Positions 1 through 10,016 of a DNA stretch of 64,000 bases are shown piece after piece. Under the pieces are notes generated by a model. It was not told the origin of the DNA. It searched no databases and saw only the letters and a list, made by a program, of their open reading frames with translations. The position numbers and the translations under genes are program-made. The stretch's first letter is position 1, and each line of letters opens with the position of its first letter. The DNA is from an uncultured Oscillospiraceae bacterium (lineage in GTDB: Bacteria > Bacillota > Clostridia > Oscillospirales > Ruminococcaceae), in assembly GCA_900552945.1 (NCBI GenBank), contig USBI01000003.1, positions 1-64,000 of the forward strand, written 5' to 3'.

Positions 1-24
1 GACGCAATGCGCCTTTTATTTTTT
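1..24 (+). terminator. Right arm of an intrinsic terminator cut by the window edge (tentative)
   Basis: The first 13 bases (GACGCAATGCGCC) are GC-rich and run straight into a T-rich tract. That is what the 3' half of a hairpin terminator looks like. The matching left arm would lie before base 1, so this cannot be proven here. If right, the gene upstream of the window is transcriptionally separated from the giant surface protein gene. Confidence 0.35.
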
Positions 25-375
25 AAATTTTTATATTAACAGAAGTAGGCACAACACAATGGCACTAACAGATGGACAAAACTTTTATTGACAAAATAGA
101 GTGTGATCACGTATTTCAAACGGGATTCTAGAAGAAGGTGCCATCGCAATGAAAAATTACTGTAAGAGCAGATTTTGACCTGATATTACACAAACAAAAT
201 GATAAAACATGAGAAGGTGATTTCCAAATGTGGGTATTAATTTGTTTGCAATGAAGAGAACAGATTAGGAAATACGTGTTTCATTTAATCGAAAGTGATT
301 GCAATAAATCGAAGGAATATCTTTATTGGCGTATCTTAATCTGAATGTTTCTTAACGGCAAGGAGATGATGTTTT
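25..375. other. Intergenic leader upstream of the giant surface protein gene
   Basis: AT-rich, with no credible open reading frame. It holds two weak sigma-A-like promoter candidates: TTGACA at 88-93 with a poor -10, and TTGCAA (299-304), 17 bases, TTTATT (322-327). A good Shine-Dalgarno (AAGGAG, 360-365) lies 10 bases before the ATG at 376. I looked for c-di-GMP riboswitch signatures, which sometimes precede clostridial adhesin genes, and did not find the conserved core. Confidence 0.5.
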
Positions 376-3300
376 ATGAAACCCAAGCGCATACAAGCAT
401 TATTTTTAGCAGTGATTATGATTTTTTCCATGACAGCAAATATAATTCCTGCACTTGCGGTAGGTTCTAACCAGGATCATAGTCTGTGCCCACATCATAC
501 AGAGCATATTGACTGCAGTTACAGTGAGGGATCAGAAGAAGTACCGTGCAACCATGTACATGACGCCGAATGTGAATATAAAGAAGCAAAATCTGAGATT
601 CCGTGCGACAAAAATTGTGTTGACACAAATAATGATGGTGTGATTGACCATGTGCAGGGTTGTGCGTACGAGCCGGCGGTGGCAGGGCATAAATGCAATC
701 ATATTCATGATGAATACTGTGGATATAAAGCTCCCGTAGAACCAGTGCCGTGCGACTATGTATGCTCTGTTTGCGACTGCATCTGTACCAGTTTGTGTGA
801 GGATGAGTCGGTCAACGAGAGCTGCCCTGTTTGTTCTGTTAATCCTACACACTGTACCTTTACGACGGTAGATGTCAGCTTGACTTTTGACTCGGATTAC
901 GCTGAGTGGGGTATAGACGGAGGAGCGCTTCTTACCATTGCGGGAAGTATTCATGGTAAAAAAGTTACCCAAGCACAAATTGACGTTTCGCTCAGCGATG
1001 AAGAAATTTCCATGTTGGATATCTCAGGGATTACAGGTGTCACTTTGAACGGCAATCAACTGACTTTTACGCTGGTCAATGACGAAAACAGCGGAAAAGC
1101 CTCTTTTGACTGTTCAATTCCTGTTCGGTCAGATTTGCTGTCAACTTTGGATATTGCCAAGGAAGATATTCAAGTTTCTATTCTCCCGGAAGATTATCAG
1201 GTAAGTCCCTATGTGAATCTCAATCTGACAGGGGACAAAATCACATTTATTGAGGACTTGCCGACGGATGATGAGTACGGCAGCGGTACGGTATATTCAG
1301 CGCAGGTAGAAGATGTGACGGTGCATTATGTGAATCAGGATGGAACAGCCGCTGCGCATCAGGAAACTGCGCCGGATTTTGCGCTCTATTACCAGGTAAA
1401 TGGCGAGAGTGCGTCTGCCCTGCAAGAGGGAAATCTGCCTTTTGGCCTTGATGAAATCCCGGAAATTTCTACTGTAGCCGGTGCTGATACATGGACCGGC
1501 CAGGTTAAGGACGCCAGTACTCTCCCGTCCACAGTGCTTGTTTTGCAGAACGGAGAGTACGTGGAAAAAGAAGTAACCTGGTTTTTGCAGCCTTCCTACC
1601 CGGATGATTATTATGAGAACGCTGGAAGACTGGTGGAGATAACCGATTCGAATGCTGGTGATTATCCTGCCGGGCTTGACCGGGGCTGGTATTTTATCGG
1701 TGGTATGGAACCGTTTCCGGATGATGTTGTCGCCGTGGAAGAGTGGTTATCAAAGCTAAAACACGATGTATATTGGGCTGACAACGGAAATGTAGGGGGA
1801 ACACGCCCATCCGGTGTTAGCGGCCTATACGAACTGCAGTATGCGCTGGACGGCTCTTCCAACTATCAAACTTTAACAGAAGAGAACATGGAACGATTGG
1901 GACTGGAAAGCATTCCACAGCCGACAGCGAGTCAGCAAGGCGGCGTGTGGCAGTTTAGCTGGGAAGATTCTCTGCCTGAAAAGGTTACTTATTCAGACAA
2001 AACCGGCAGCGGTGACTCGATTACCCGGGACGTTAGCTGGCGTATCGTATTTAATCATGCTCCCGACAGTTACGCTATGGTGGAGGTCACTCCGGAGAAT
2101 GCCGGTGATTATTCCAGTGTGAAAGACCAATACGGTACCTACTATGTACTGGAAACCAGCCTTACCTTTCATGTGCGTATTTATCAGGGGAATACCAATC
2201 ACGATGTGAAGTATATTCGCGATGCCTTTTTGGAACAGTTTTATCTGGACGCCTCCTATACCGGAGGCCAGCATCAATATTTTCAGCTGGCCGATGTCCG
2301 GGACGACGGCCACTATAAACCGGTGGAAAATCCGGACGACCCCAGTCTCATTTCCGTTACGGTTACCAATCTGTGGCGGTATAATCTGGACAATACTCGA
2401 ATCAACTATTCCATCCACAAGGGAAAATCCTCTGACGATGTGGACCATCAACTAACCGGAGTTTTTGGGTTGGATGAAGGAGATTATTTTTCTGTCAGCT
2501 ACGATAATAGTGCAGTACCCGGCTTCAGCAGCGAAGTTGATGCTGTGTACGGTGGAGGTATGCTGAAACTGACTCTGGCTGGAACGATAGAGTACCATGC
2601 CACTAAGGTGTGGTTGGATGACGGTGAGACCGAACGTCCTACAGTTACCATGGAGCTTTGGCGTTATCGCAGCGGTCAGGCCTATACCACAGCTTCTTTG
2701 GTGCGTGATGCCAACGGAAAACACTTTACGCTTGATTTGGATGATGTCACCCCAAATTCAGACGGGACTTACGACATCGACTTTACGGACAATTTGCCGA
2801 AGTATGACCCTGAGGGTTACCGGTATCGCTATGTGGTGCGCGAATATTTGAGCGGAGCAAACGCCGACCGTTATGAACAGGTATTTGGCATTGTTGAACA
2901 GGACGGTACGGTAACTGATACACTGCCGGAGTATTCTCTGCGTGATTCCAACGACACTTTCCTATATAATGGCGGTACTTTGTCTAACCGTTTGGAAGGA
3001 ACTGTTCCGGTTTCAGTTACAAAAGATTGGAAGGCGGCTTCCTTTCAATCAGAATTCGATGACGTCATGGTAGAACTGCGGTTGCAGTCTCGCTTAAAAG
3101 ACCGGAATGCCGAATGGGAAGACACCCAATACACCTATCAGATGTTTGGTTTCCTGGCGGAAAATCTTACAGTGACTCACACCGAAAATTATCCGCAATA
3201 TGATATTTTGGGACGCGAGCTGGAATATCGTTGGGTGGAAGAAGCTGTCTGGCAGGGTGGTACGGTGCAAAACAATGTTTATGTTGGCGGGTCACCGGTT

Positions 3301-6300
3301 CCTTCGGAGGAAGGAGCGGATGGTTCACGTACCTTTACTCTGTGGCAGAATGGCCGAAATATGATATACAGCAGCAGTTGTGTTTTGTCCGATAACGATG
3401 AGAAGGAAAATTGTACCATCATTACCAACTCTATTGCCAATGTGATCGATTATGATGTGATCAAAGAGTTTTCTCCTTCATGGAACGAAGATGATTATGC
3501 GGATACTTATACGTTTTCGTTATTCCGCTTTACCAGCGGTTCAGAGCTGGAACGCTATGCTACATTTACCATTGATAAAGACATTACGAATGGTCCACCG
3601 AACATTTTTAAATATGTGGCGGACAATGCGAATCTTTCCATTGAACAGCTTGGAGAATGGCATGTGGTGATTCACGGACTGCCGGAATTTGATGCAGATG
3701 GTCAGCAATATGAATATTTGCTTCTGGAATCAGACGGCAGTCCTGTTACGATGACAACAGAGCGGGACAATGACGGGAATTATGAAAGTGTTATTACTAA
3801 CGGCCCAGGATCAGGCAATATTATTTTGGTGCGAAAAGAGTGGATAGATGAAAGTGACTCTCAGCACCGTTTGCCGGTGGAGATTACCATATACGACAAA
3901 GTTACAAATAAGCCGATTGGTGCACCGGTTACTTTGGGTACTGATACATGGTATGCTTTGGTGGGCATCGGCAACCGAGAACCAGATGAAGTATATCTTC
4001 TGGAAACAAAAGTAGGTAATACAGAAATAGAAAACCCCGTAGACGAAAACGGGAACCCAATTCCTCCGGTTTATACTGAAACCGTAACCGGCACTGCTGT
4101 TCGGTTCAGCACCTCGTATCATGATTACGAAGCCACTTATTCCTACGATGAAGATTTCGGTGCTTCTCAAAGCGGCGGTGGCTCCTTTAAAGGAATTTGC
4201 TGTTATACTGTAACGAATCGCCGCTTGGGAAATATTAACTTGACGGTTACGAAAAATTGGGTAGATGGCAACGGCGAAAAGCGGATTGCATTGCAGAACG
4301 CTCTTGAGGCAGCTGGACTGAATCTTGCTGTCAAACTGGAGTTTGTAAGCGAGCCGTCTTTGGGAATGGAACAGATATACGAAATCAGCGACACCGGATA
4401 CGGAAAAGATGGCGAGGGAGATACCGTTACCATTAGTTCGGGCAATCCTACACCAATACAGGATGTTAATGGGAATCCTGTGGATTCTGTTCAGCTGCTG
4501 GATTTGACACAATCGGAGCAGACTCTGTATTTTTGGCACCTGCCAAAGTATGACGGAAATGGCGCGTCGGTGCGGTATACCGTGAGAGAAATTTTTGTTG
4601 ACAATCAAGGAAATGAAGTTACCGATCTGGCAGAATATGCGGATGTTGCTGAAGCCTGGCAGGAATACGCCAAATCCACCACAGTAGGCCCATATGCAGT
4701 TGGGGAAAACCATGCGCTGGATACACAGGAATTTACCTTGACGAATAAACTCAGCGATACCACAGATGTGAGTTGGTATACCCTGTGGATGGATGATTTT
4801 GCTTATAGCGGAGGCAGCCGCCCGGATATTTATCTGAACATTTATGCCCGTGTGCACAATGAGGACGGCACAACCCAAACCAAGCTCGTTATTCGCAATT
4901 ATCGCTGGGAATTTGAGGAATACGACGATGACCCGGATATTACATATCAAAATTTCTGGAAGTGTACCATTGAAAACCTGCCGAAATATGATGACTTCGG
5001 CTACGAAATCGACTATTTTGCGGTGATGAATTCGGTGGTGTCAACCAGTGATTTTGACTACCTTCCCACTGCCTATGCGCCGGGCGAAACCAGCAACCGT
5101 GACGATGTATTTGCCAACGCTTCCGGTCTGTTCGGGGACGATGCGCTTGAAAACCTTATTGAAAATGTGAGCGATGATCCCGATGCGGATACCTTCGCCC
5201 TGATGTCCGGCAATACGTTTGTCAACACGATCTACAGCACCATCACCTATTCGGGTGAAAAGCTGTGGACCAACCTGCCTGATGAATATCCGCTGGTGGA
5301 TTTGCCTTCGGTCACATTTACCCTCAACCGGTCTACGGCGGATGGGACGACAGATTACGGTATTGCCACCATGACGATTTCAGGTTCCGACTGGCAGAAT
5401 TTGAACGTAAACGGGCATTATGCGTTTGCTTTTGGGCATACAGGAGAAAATGAACCTGCCAGCAGCTTTGACCAAGAAACGACCGTAATTCCTTCCGACG
5501 AATCATTACTGCCCCGGTTTGATGCAAAGGGGCGCCTGTACACCTACATCCTCACGGAAACGATCAACTGGGATGGTACAGATGCGGGTAACTCCGATGC
5601 AACAGATAACATCTTTGGTATGTCATACTCTGGGCAGACCTTCACCAACAGCTACAATAAAGTTGGCGACGCCCAGCTGTCCGTCAAGAAGTATTTAAGT
5701 GTTCCTGCCGATCAGAATGTATATCCTGCTGTCAGGATGGTTTTGTCCCGTACTTATACTACCAGTGGAAACACTGTCTCTGAATCAGAAACAGTAGAAG
5801 TTATTACTTGGACTGCTGACGAAGTTAAAGACGCGGTAGACGCACAAACTGCCTCTTTAGGAAATACTGTTACAGCGGAACACATCTTCACTTTTGATGA
5901 TCTGCCTGTCTATGCGCCCAACGGTTCAAAATACATCTACACTGTTACCGAGGATAAAAGTCAGCTTGGTGGGTTTATCACCTGGGCTTCTGAAGGCGAT
6001 TCGACGGCTGACAGCATTAAAACGGATGACAATCTATCCAATGTTGTGTCCGGTCTTGTGGCGGATAACAGCTCTGACATCGACGCCACCTTCCTGAATC
6101 AACCAGAAACAGCGCCCGATCCGATTCAACTGACCGGCAGTAAGAGGTGGATTGACCTGAATGATGATTTCCGTCCGGCTGATCCGTCGCAGGGACTTAC
6201 CGTCACGCTGGAACGACGCGCCAATGCTCAGACTGGGCAGGACAACGCCATCGACTGGGAACCTGTGGATATCAAAGGCAAGATCACTTGGGGAAAGGAC

Positions 6301-9300
6301 TCTGAGAATGATGACCGCTGGGTCTATACCATCATTGGTCTGGAGCGCTATGCGCCCAACGGTATGCCTTGGATTTACCAGATCACCGAGGAACCTGTTC
6401 CATACTATACGGCGAGCAACGGTGGTGTTGCCAGCCAAAAGCCGCCTGATACCAGCGGGAACATCACCATGAATGACCTGACAAACTCTATGCTTACCAG
6501 TACCTATTTCAAAAAGACTTGGGTGGACAGCGACGGAAAGACCATCACAGAAAACCTGTTAGGTGATGACATTGAGCTGGAAGTAAGATATGAGCTGCAA
6601 GTGCGTACCCTGGAACAAAAATCGGACGGCAGCGGTGCATGGAGTTATTGGCAATCAGCTGATACGTATTTTGAGGGTGATCCCTTGTTGGAAACTCGCA
6701 CGTACAACGGTACAATCCGCGCCGCTTTGGGCGATTCCGCATGGAATCAAAGTTACCGCGGGACGGACAATAGTTTTAACAATTTGCCGCGCTATGTTAT
6801 GGATGGTACAGATATTGTGTACGCATTCGAGTATCGTGTGGTAGAAACTGAAGTGAAGGTTTATCGTACGGGGCAGGAGAATCCTCTTCTTACGCAGACC
6901 TACACTGCGCCGCTTGAAAATGGTGATGATTCATATGCCTATACGGTTAGTGGTGATACAGCGCTGTTTGTTCCTTATTACGGAACCGGTAAAGACACCC
7001 AGGCCAACAACACGACGATCCATAAAAACCAGATAGAAACGACCGGAATTACTGTGGCTAAGGAGTGGAGAGGGGATCATAACGAAGTGTATGAGACCCG
7101 GCCTGCTTCGACCAGCACACGCTATGACTGGGAGGTTACCTTAATTGTTCAGCGCAGCATCAACGGCGGTGTAACATGGGATCTGACGCCGGTAGAAACT
7201 GTCATCCTTCATGGAACCGATGCAGAGAGTCAAAAAAGTGTAGCGGTAAGTGGACTTCCCGCATTTATTTTTGATGCAGATGGAAAGCTGCAGCCCTGTA
7301 CCTACCGTGTGCAGGAGCTCCAGAGTGCAGAAACCACCGTTGCAGGAACAGAACGTCAGCCGCTAGATGAAGGAGATATCTTCCATGGCAGCTATACCGT
7401 AAGCTACAGCGACGATGGTCTGACTGCGATCAACACCCTGAACACTACGGATTTTCGTGCGGAAAAGGTATGGAACGATGAGGAGCAGACCCATTCGGAT
7501 GTTACGTTGGAACTCAAATATCTGAAAGAAGGTGGCAATCCGGACAATCCGGCAGATTATGAACCCTTTGTTCCGGCGGCGCAGGTGCATCTGGGTGCTG
7601 AAAAGGCGGAAGAAAATTCCGGCAATCTTCTGTATTATGCCGAAGATGACTGGACGGCTGTCTGGAAAGATGTTCCCCTGTACGTAGTGGGCAGTGAACT
7701 AGACGATGATACCGACCATACCATATACAAGGTTTTTGAAACGGTGACGGGCGACTATATCATCGAAAATGAGATGGCTGGAAACACCGTCACCATTACC
7801 AACACTCCCAGCGTGACGCCCAGTGTCACCAAACACTGGCTGGGCGTTTCGGATACACAAGAAGTGACAGTGGAGCTTTACCGAAAAACAGCCGTGAATG
7901 AAACGCCGGAGCAGGCGGATACAGCGGTTCTGACAGCAGCTACGAACTGGAGTTATACCTTTGATCCGCAGCCTAAGTATGATTCGGCCGGAAATGCCTA
8001 CGAATACTGGGTAGTGGAAACACTGATTGGCGGACAGGACGCGGCACAAGCCGCTGAAACCGGGGGATACGCAATTTCCTATGACGGTGATGCAGAAAGT
8101 GGATTCCATATCTATAATCATAAGCTCGAAACCATTTATGTCATCAAGGATTGGGCGGATGTATCGGATATTGAGAACCGGCCTCCGAATTTAGACCTGA
8201 CACTGAAACGTACGACTGTCGCCAATCCTAGTGAGGATGATTGGCAACCGGTAGATGGTGCAGCATACGTCTGGGAAAGGAACGGCAACCAGTGGAGAAC
8301 CAGTTTTACTGGTTTACCAAAGTATGATATTGTATCGGGAGAAGAATACACCTATCTGGTGACGGAAACTGTTCCAGAAGGATATGAGCACGAAATTCTC
8401 AGCAGTGGTTCTAATACATTCCACTTTAAGAATACCCGTTCGGAACAGATTGATATCCCCGTACAAAAAGTGTGGGTCGACAACAATAATAAGTTGGGTT
8501 ACCGTCCGGATGCCATTATCGTAGAACTCTATGCCAACGGCCAGCCTACCGGCCAAATACTTGAACTGAAATCAGGGCCGATTCAAAATTTCTGGAACTT
8601 CCTGACCGGCAGTGATACCGTCTGGAGCGGAGCCTTTAAAGACCAGCCTAAATATGATGATGCCGGAACGTTGATCGAGTATTCGGTGGTAGAAACATCG
8701 GCTTCAGGACACTACCAGATCAGCTATGGTGAGGAGCAGAACGGTACACAGGTAATCGCCAATACGGCAAATGGAAATCTAACGGTTACCAAGCATGTGA
8801 CCGGCAGCGGTGATCCTGATGAAAAATTCCATTTCACTGTTACGTTGAGCGACCAAAGCCTGAATGGCGCTTATGGTGAGATGACTTTCCAGAGCGGAGT
8901 TGCCAAGTTCACCTTGAGTCACGGAGAAAGCAAGACTGCGACCGATCTGCCGGCAGGTATTACCTACTCCGTTGTCGAACAGGAGGCAAATCAGGGAGCC
9001 TACACCACAACCGGCAGCGGGGAGACGGGAACGATTCAGCCAGGTGATATAGCACAGGTTGCTTTCACTAATGACCTCAGTCGTATTTCGATTGATGTTT
9101 CGAAGGTTTGGCAGGATAATAACGATCAGGATGGTAAACGTCCCGATGAAATCACAGTAAAATTACTGGCTGACGGGAATGAGACCGGTAAAACGCTTTT
9201 ACTCAGCGAAGACAATAACTGGGCTGGCAGCTTCACCGACCTGGATGAATACAAAGCAGGCCGTAAGATTGTTTATACGGTGGAGGAAGTGTCGGTGGAT

Positions 9301-9507
9301 GATTATGAGACGTTGATCAGCGGCGATATGGAAACCGGTTTTACCATCACCAACCGTTATATACCAGATGGTTCCGTGCCGCCGGTAAACGACGCTCCGC
9401 GAACTGGTGATAACATCAATCTTGCTTTGCGGATTGCGATGTGTGGTGTAGGGCTTTTAGGAATGTTTGTGACATTGGCTGTGTTCAAACGTGTAAAGCG
9501 TAAATGA
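376..9507 (+). CDS. Giant cell-wall-anchored surface protein with Cys-rich N-terminus and about 16 Cna-B-like repeats
   Basis: A 3043-residue secreted protein. Residues 1-29 form a signal peptide (basic start, hydrophobic core, ALA end). Residues 38-160 carry 18 cysteines with two imperfect copies of a CNHxHDxxCxYK unit and a DTNNDGVID loop (83-91) resembling a calcium-binding loop. Residues about 161-740 are beta-rich and unassigned. From K744 to about 2990 there are roughly 16 repeats of 100-150 residues. Most start with a (V/T)xKxW motif, contain a YxxxE strand and end in (I/F)TN. These are the Lys, Glu and Asn of intramolecular isopeptide bonds in Cna-B domains. One unit near 2805 is different and pilin-like. 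The C-terminus is a sortase signal: APRTGD (3007-3012), a hydrophobic helix (about 3015-3036) and KRVKRK. The likely role is a long adhesive or stalk-like surface fibre; the ligand is unknown. No sortase gene is in the window. The gene is monocistronic, with its own terminator. Confidence 0.88.
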   Translation: MKPKRIQALFLAVIMIFSMTANIIPALAVGSNQDHSLCPHHTEHIDCSYSEGSEEVPCNHVHDAECEYKEAKSEIPCDKNCVDTNNDGVIDHVQGCAYEPAVAGHKCNHIHDEYCGYKAPVEPVPCDYVCSVCDCICTSLCEDESVNESCPVCSVNPTHCTFTTVDVSLTFDSDYAEWGIDGGALLTIAGSIHGKKVTQAQIDVSLSDEEISMLDISGITGVTLNGNQLTFTLVNDENSGKASFDCSIPVRSDLLSTLDIAKEDIQVSILPEDYQVSPYVNLNLTGDKITFIEDLPTDDEYGSGTVYSAQVEDVTVHYVNQDGTAAAHQETAPDFALYYQVNGESASALQEGNLPFGLDEIPEISTVAGADTWTGQVKDASTLPSTVLVLQNGEYVEKEVTWFLQPSYPDDYYENAGRLVEITDSNAGDYPAGLDRGWYFIGGMEPFPDDVVAVEEWLSKLKHDVYWADNGNVGGTRPSGVSGLYELQYALDGSSNYQTLTEENMERLGLESIPQPTASQQGGVWQFSWEDSLPEKVTYSDKTGSGDSITRDVSWRIVFNHAPDSYAMVEVTPENAGDYSSVKDQYGTYYVLETSLTFHVRIYQGNTNHDVKYIRDAFLEQFYLDASYTGGQHQYFQLADVRDDGHYKPVENPDDPSLISVTVTNLWRYNLDNTRINYSIHKGKSSDDVDHQLTGVFGLDEGDYFSVSYDNSAVPGFSSEVDAVYGGGMLKLTLAGTIEYHATKVWLDDGETERPTVTMELWRYRSGQAYTTASLVRDANGKHFTLDLDDVTPNSDGTYDIDFTDNLPKYDPEGYRYRYVVREYLSGANADRYEQVFGIVEQDGTVTDTLPEYSLRDSNDTFLYNGGTLSNRLEGTVPVSVTKDWKAASFQSEFDDVMVELRLQSRLKDRNAEWEDTQYTYQMFGFLAENLTVTHTENYPQYDILGRELEYRWVEEAVWQGGTVQNNVYVGGSPVPSEEGADGSRTFTLWQNGRNMIYSSSCVLSDNDEKENCTIITNSIANVIDYDVIKEFSPSWNEDDYADTYTFSLFRFTSGSELERYATFTIDKDITNGPPNIFKYVADNANLSIEQLGEWHVVIHGLPEFDADGQQYEYLLLESDGSPVTMTTERDNDGNYESVITNGPGSGNIILVRKEWIDESDSQHRLPVEITIYDKVTNKPIGAPVTLGTDTWYALVGIGNREPDEVYLLETKVGNTEIENPVDENGNPIPPVYTETVTGTAVRFSTSYHDYEATYSYDEDFGASQSGGGSFKGICCYTVTNRRLGNINLTVTKNWVDGNGEKRIALQNALEAAGLNLAVKLEFVSEPSLGMEQIYEISDTGYGKDGEGDTVTISSGNPTPIQDVNGNPVDSVQLLDLTQSEQTLYFWHLPKYDGNGASVRYTVREIFVDNQGNEVTDLAEYADVAEAWQEYAKSTTVGPYAVGENHALDTQEFTLTNKLSDTTDVSWYTLWMDDFAYSGGSRPDIYLNIYARVHNEDGTTQTKLVIRNYRWEFEEYDDDPDITYQNFWKCTIENLPKYDDFGYEIDYFAVMNSVVSTSDFDYLPTAYAPGETSNRDDVFANASGLFGDDALENLIENVSDDPDADTFALMSGNTFVNTIYSTITYSGEKLWTNLPDEYPLVDLPSVTFTLNRSTADGTTDYGIATMTISGSDWQNLNVNGHYAFAFGHTGENEPASSFDQETTVIPSDESLLPRFDAKGRLYTYILTETINWDGTDAGNSDATDNIFGMSYSGQTFTNSYNKVGDAQLSVKKYLSVPADQNVYPAVRMVLSRTYTTSGNTVSESETVEVITWTADEVKDAVDAQTASLGNTVTAEHIFTFDDLPVYAPNGSKYIYTVTEDKSQLGGFITWASEGDSTADSIKTDDNLSNVVSGLVADNSSDIDATFLNQPETAPDPIQLTGSKRWIDLNDDFRPADPSQGLTVTLERRANAQTGQDNAIDWEPVDIKGKITWGKDSENDDRWVYTIIGLERYAPNGMPWIYQITEEPVPYYTASNGGVASQKPPDTSGNITMNDLTNSMLTSTYFKKTWVDSDGKTITENLLGDDIELEVRYELQVRTLEQKSDGSGAWSYWQSADTYFEGDPLLETRTYNGTIRAALGDSAWNQSYRGTDNSFNNLPRYVMDGTDIVYAFEYRVVETEVKVYRTGQENPLLTQTYTAPLENGDDSYAYTVSGDTALFVPYYGTGKDTQANNTTIHKNQIETTGITVAKEWRGDHNEVYETRPASTSTRYDWEVTLIVQRSINGGVTWDLTPVETVILHGTDAESQKSVAVSGLPAFIFDADGKLQPCTYRVQELQSAETTVAGTERQPLDEGDIFHGSYTVSYSDDGLTAINTLNTTDFRAEKVWNDEEQTHSDVTLELKYLKEGGNPDNPADYEPFVPAAQVHLGAEKAEENSGNLLYYAEDDWTAVWKDVPLYVVGSELDDDTDHTIYKVFETVTGDYIIENEMAGNTVTITNTPSVTPSVTKHWLGVSDTQEVTVELYRKTAVNETPEQADTAVLTAATNWSYTFDPQPKYDSAGNAYEYWVVETLIGGQDAAQAAETGGYAISYDGDAESGFHIYNHKLETIYVIKDWADVSDIENRPPNLDLTLKRTTVANPSEDDWQPVDGAAYVWERNGNQWRTSFTGLPKYDIVSGEEYTYLVTETVPEGYEHEILSSGSNTFHFKNTRSEQIDIPVQKVWVDNNNKLGYRPDAIIVELYANGQPTGQILELKSGPIQNFWNFLTGSDTVWSGAFKDQPKYDDAGTLIEYSVVETSASGHYQISYGEEQNGTQVIANTANGNLTVTKHVTGSGDPDEKFHFTVTLSDQSLNGAYGEMTFQSGVAKFTLSHGESKTATDLPAGITYSVVEQEANQGAYTTTGSGETGTIQPGDIAQVAFTNDLSRISIDVSKVWQDNNDQDGKRPDEITVKLLADGNETGKTLLLSEDNNWAGSFTDLDEYKAGRKIVYTVEEVSVDDYETLISGDMETGFTITNRYIPDGSVPPVNDAPRTGDNINLALRIAMCGVGLLGMFVTLAVFKRVKRK

Positions 9508-9534
9508 TGAAAGAGATGTCATTGATAATGGTTG

Positions 9535-9570
9535 CCAGACGGGGTAAAATCCCGTCTGGCTTTATTTTTA
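9535..9570 (+). terminator. Intrinsic terminator of the giant surface protein gene
   Basis: A perfect 10-bp stem, GCCAGACGGG (9535-9544) with CCCGTCTGGC (9552-9561), has a 7-base loop and is followed by a T-rich tract. It lies 27 bases after the stop codon. Confidence 0.9.
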
Positions 9571-9915
9571 AAATAGTTTCGTGAAGCATGAAAATACAAA
9601 ACAGAAATGGAGAAAATGAACGATATCGTGTAGTAGCACAACAGAAGAACAGAACTATTTTTGATTCGTCACGCTTGTTTTGGTACGTGTTAAACGGCAT
9701 ATATGAAACCATTGAAAATGCAGTGATTTTTTCATGATCTGTTCTTTAAAAAATCTTTGTATATGGTATAATAAATTGTATTGTGCCATGCGGTAGAAAA
9801 ATTGATTAGTGTCGTTATAATTTGCGCGTACTTTTTACGCTTGAATTTCTTCACGATACAATTTTAATCCATTATTTATTGCATGGATTTTTGATGAGTA
9901 TGATATACTAAAATA
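9571..9915. other. Gene-free stretch between giant gene and uvrB
   Basis: AT-rich and without an ORF that has a ribosome binding site. There is a perfect TATAAT at 9767-9772, but no good -35 element 17 bases upstream, and another TATAAT at 9816-9821, also without a -35. I see no RNA gene or repeat. Confidence 0.5.
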
Positions 9916-9944
9916 TTGACAAAAATCATTGATGAGAGTAATAT
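9916..9944 (+). promoter_or_regulatory. Sigma-A promoter of uvrBA
   Basis: TTGACA (9916-9921), 17-base spacer, TAATAT (9939-9944). The predicted transcription start is around 9951, directly at the palindromic operator candidate that follows. Confidence 0.7.
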
Positions 9945-9950
9945 GAAAAC

Positions 9951-9970
9951 GAACTGCAAACGTTTGTTCT
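9951..9970 (+). promoter_or_regulatory. Putative LexA (SOS) operator of uvrBA
   Basis: CAAACGTTTGTTCT (9957-9970) matches the Bacillus-type SOS box CGAACRNRYGTTYC at 11 of 14 positions. It contains the perfect palindrome CAAACGTTTG, with a GAAC half-site just upstream (9951-9954). It sits at the predicted transcription start of uvrB, where bound LexA would block RNA polymerase. uvrB is a classic SOS gene in Firmicutes. Assigned by inspection only. Confidence 0.5.
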
Positions 9971-10016
9971 TTTTTGGCGGATTGACCCAGTTTGTCAGAG
10001 ATAAGGAGGGTGTATC

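Noticed and set aside
25-375. Possible riboswitch ahead of the giant surface gene
   Set aside because: No c-di-GMP-I/II core motif or other conserved riboswitch signature could be seen; only weak promoter-like elements.
3811-4950. Long (379-codon) open frame on the minus strand inside the giant gene
   Set aside because: It mirrors the codon pattern of the plus-strand gene, has no Shine-Dalgarno, and its translation shows no recognisable domain. The plus-strand gene is clearly coding throughout.
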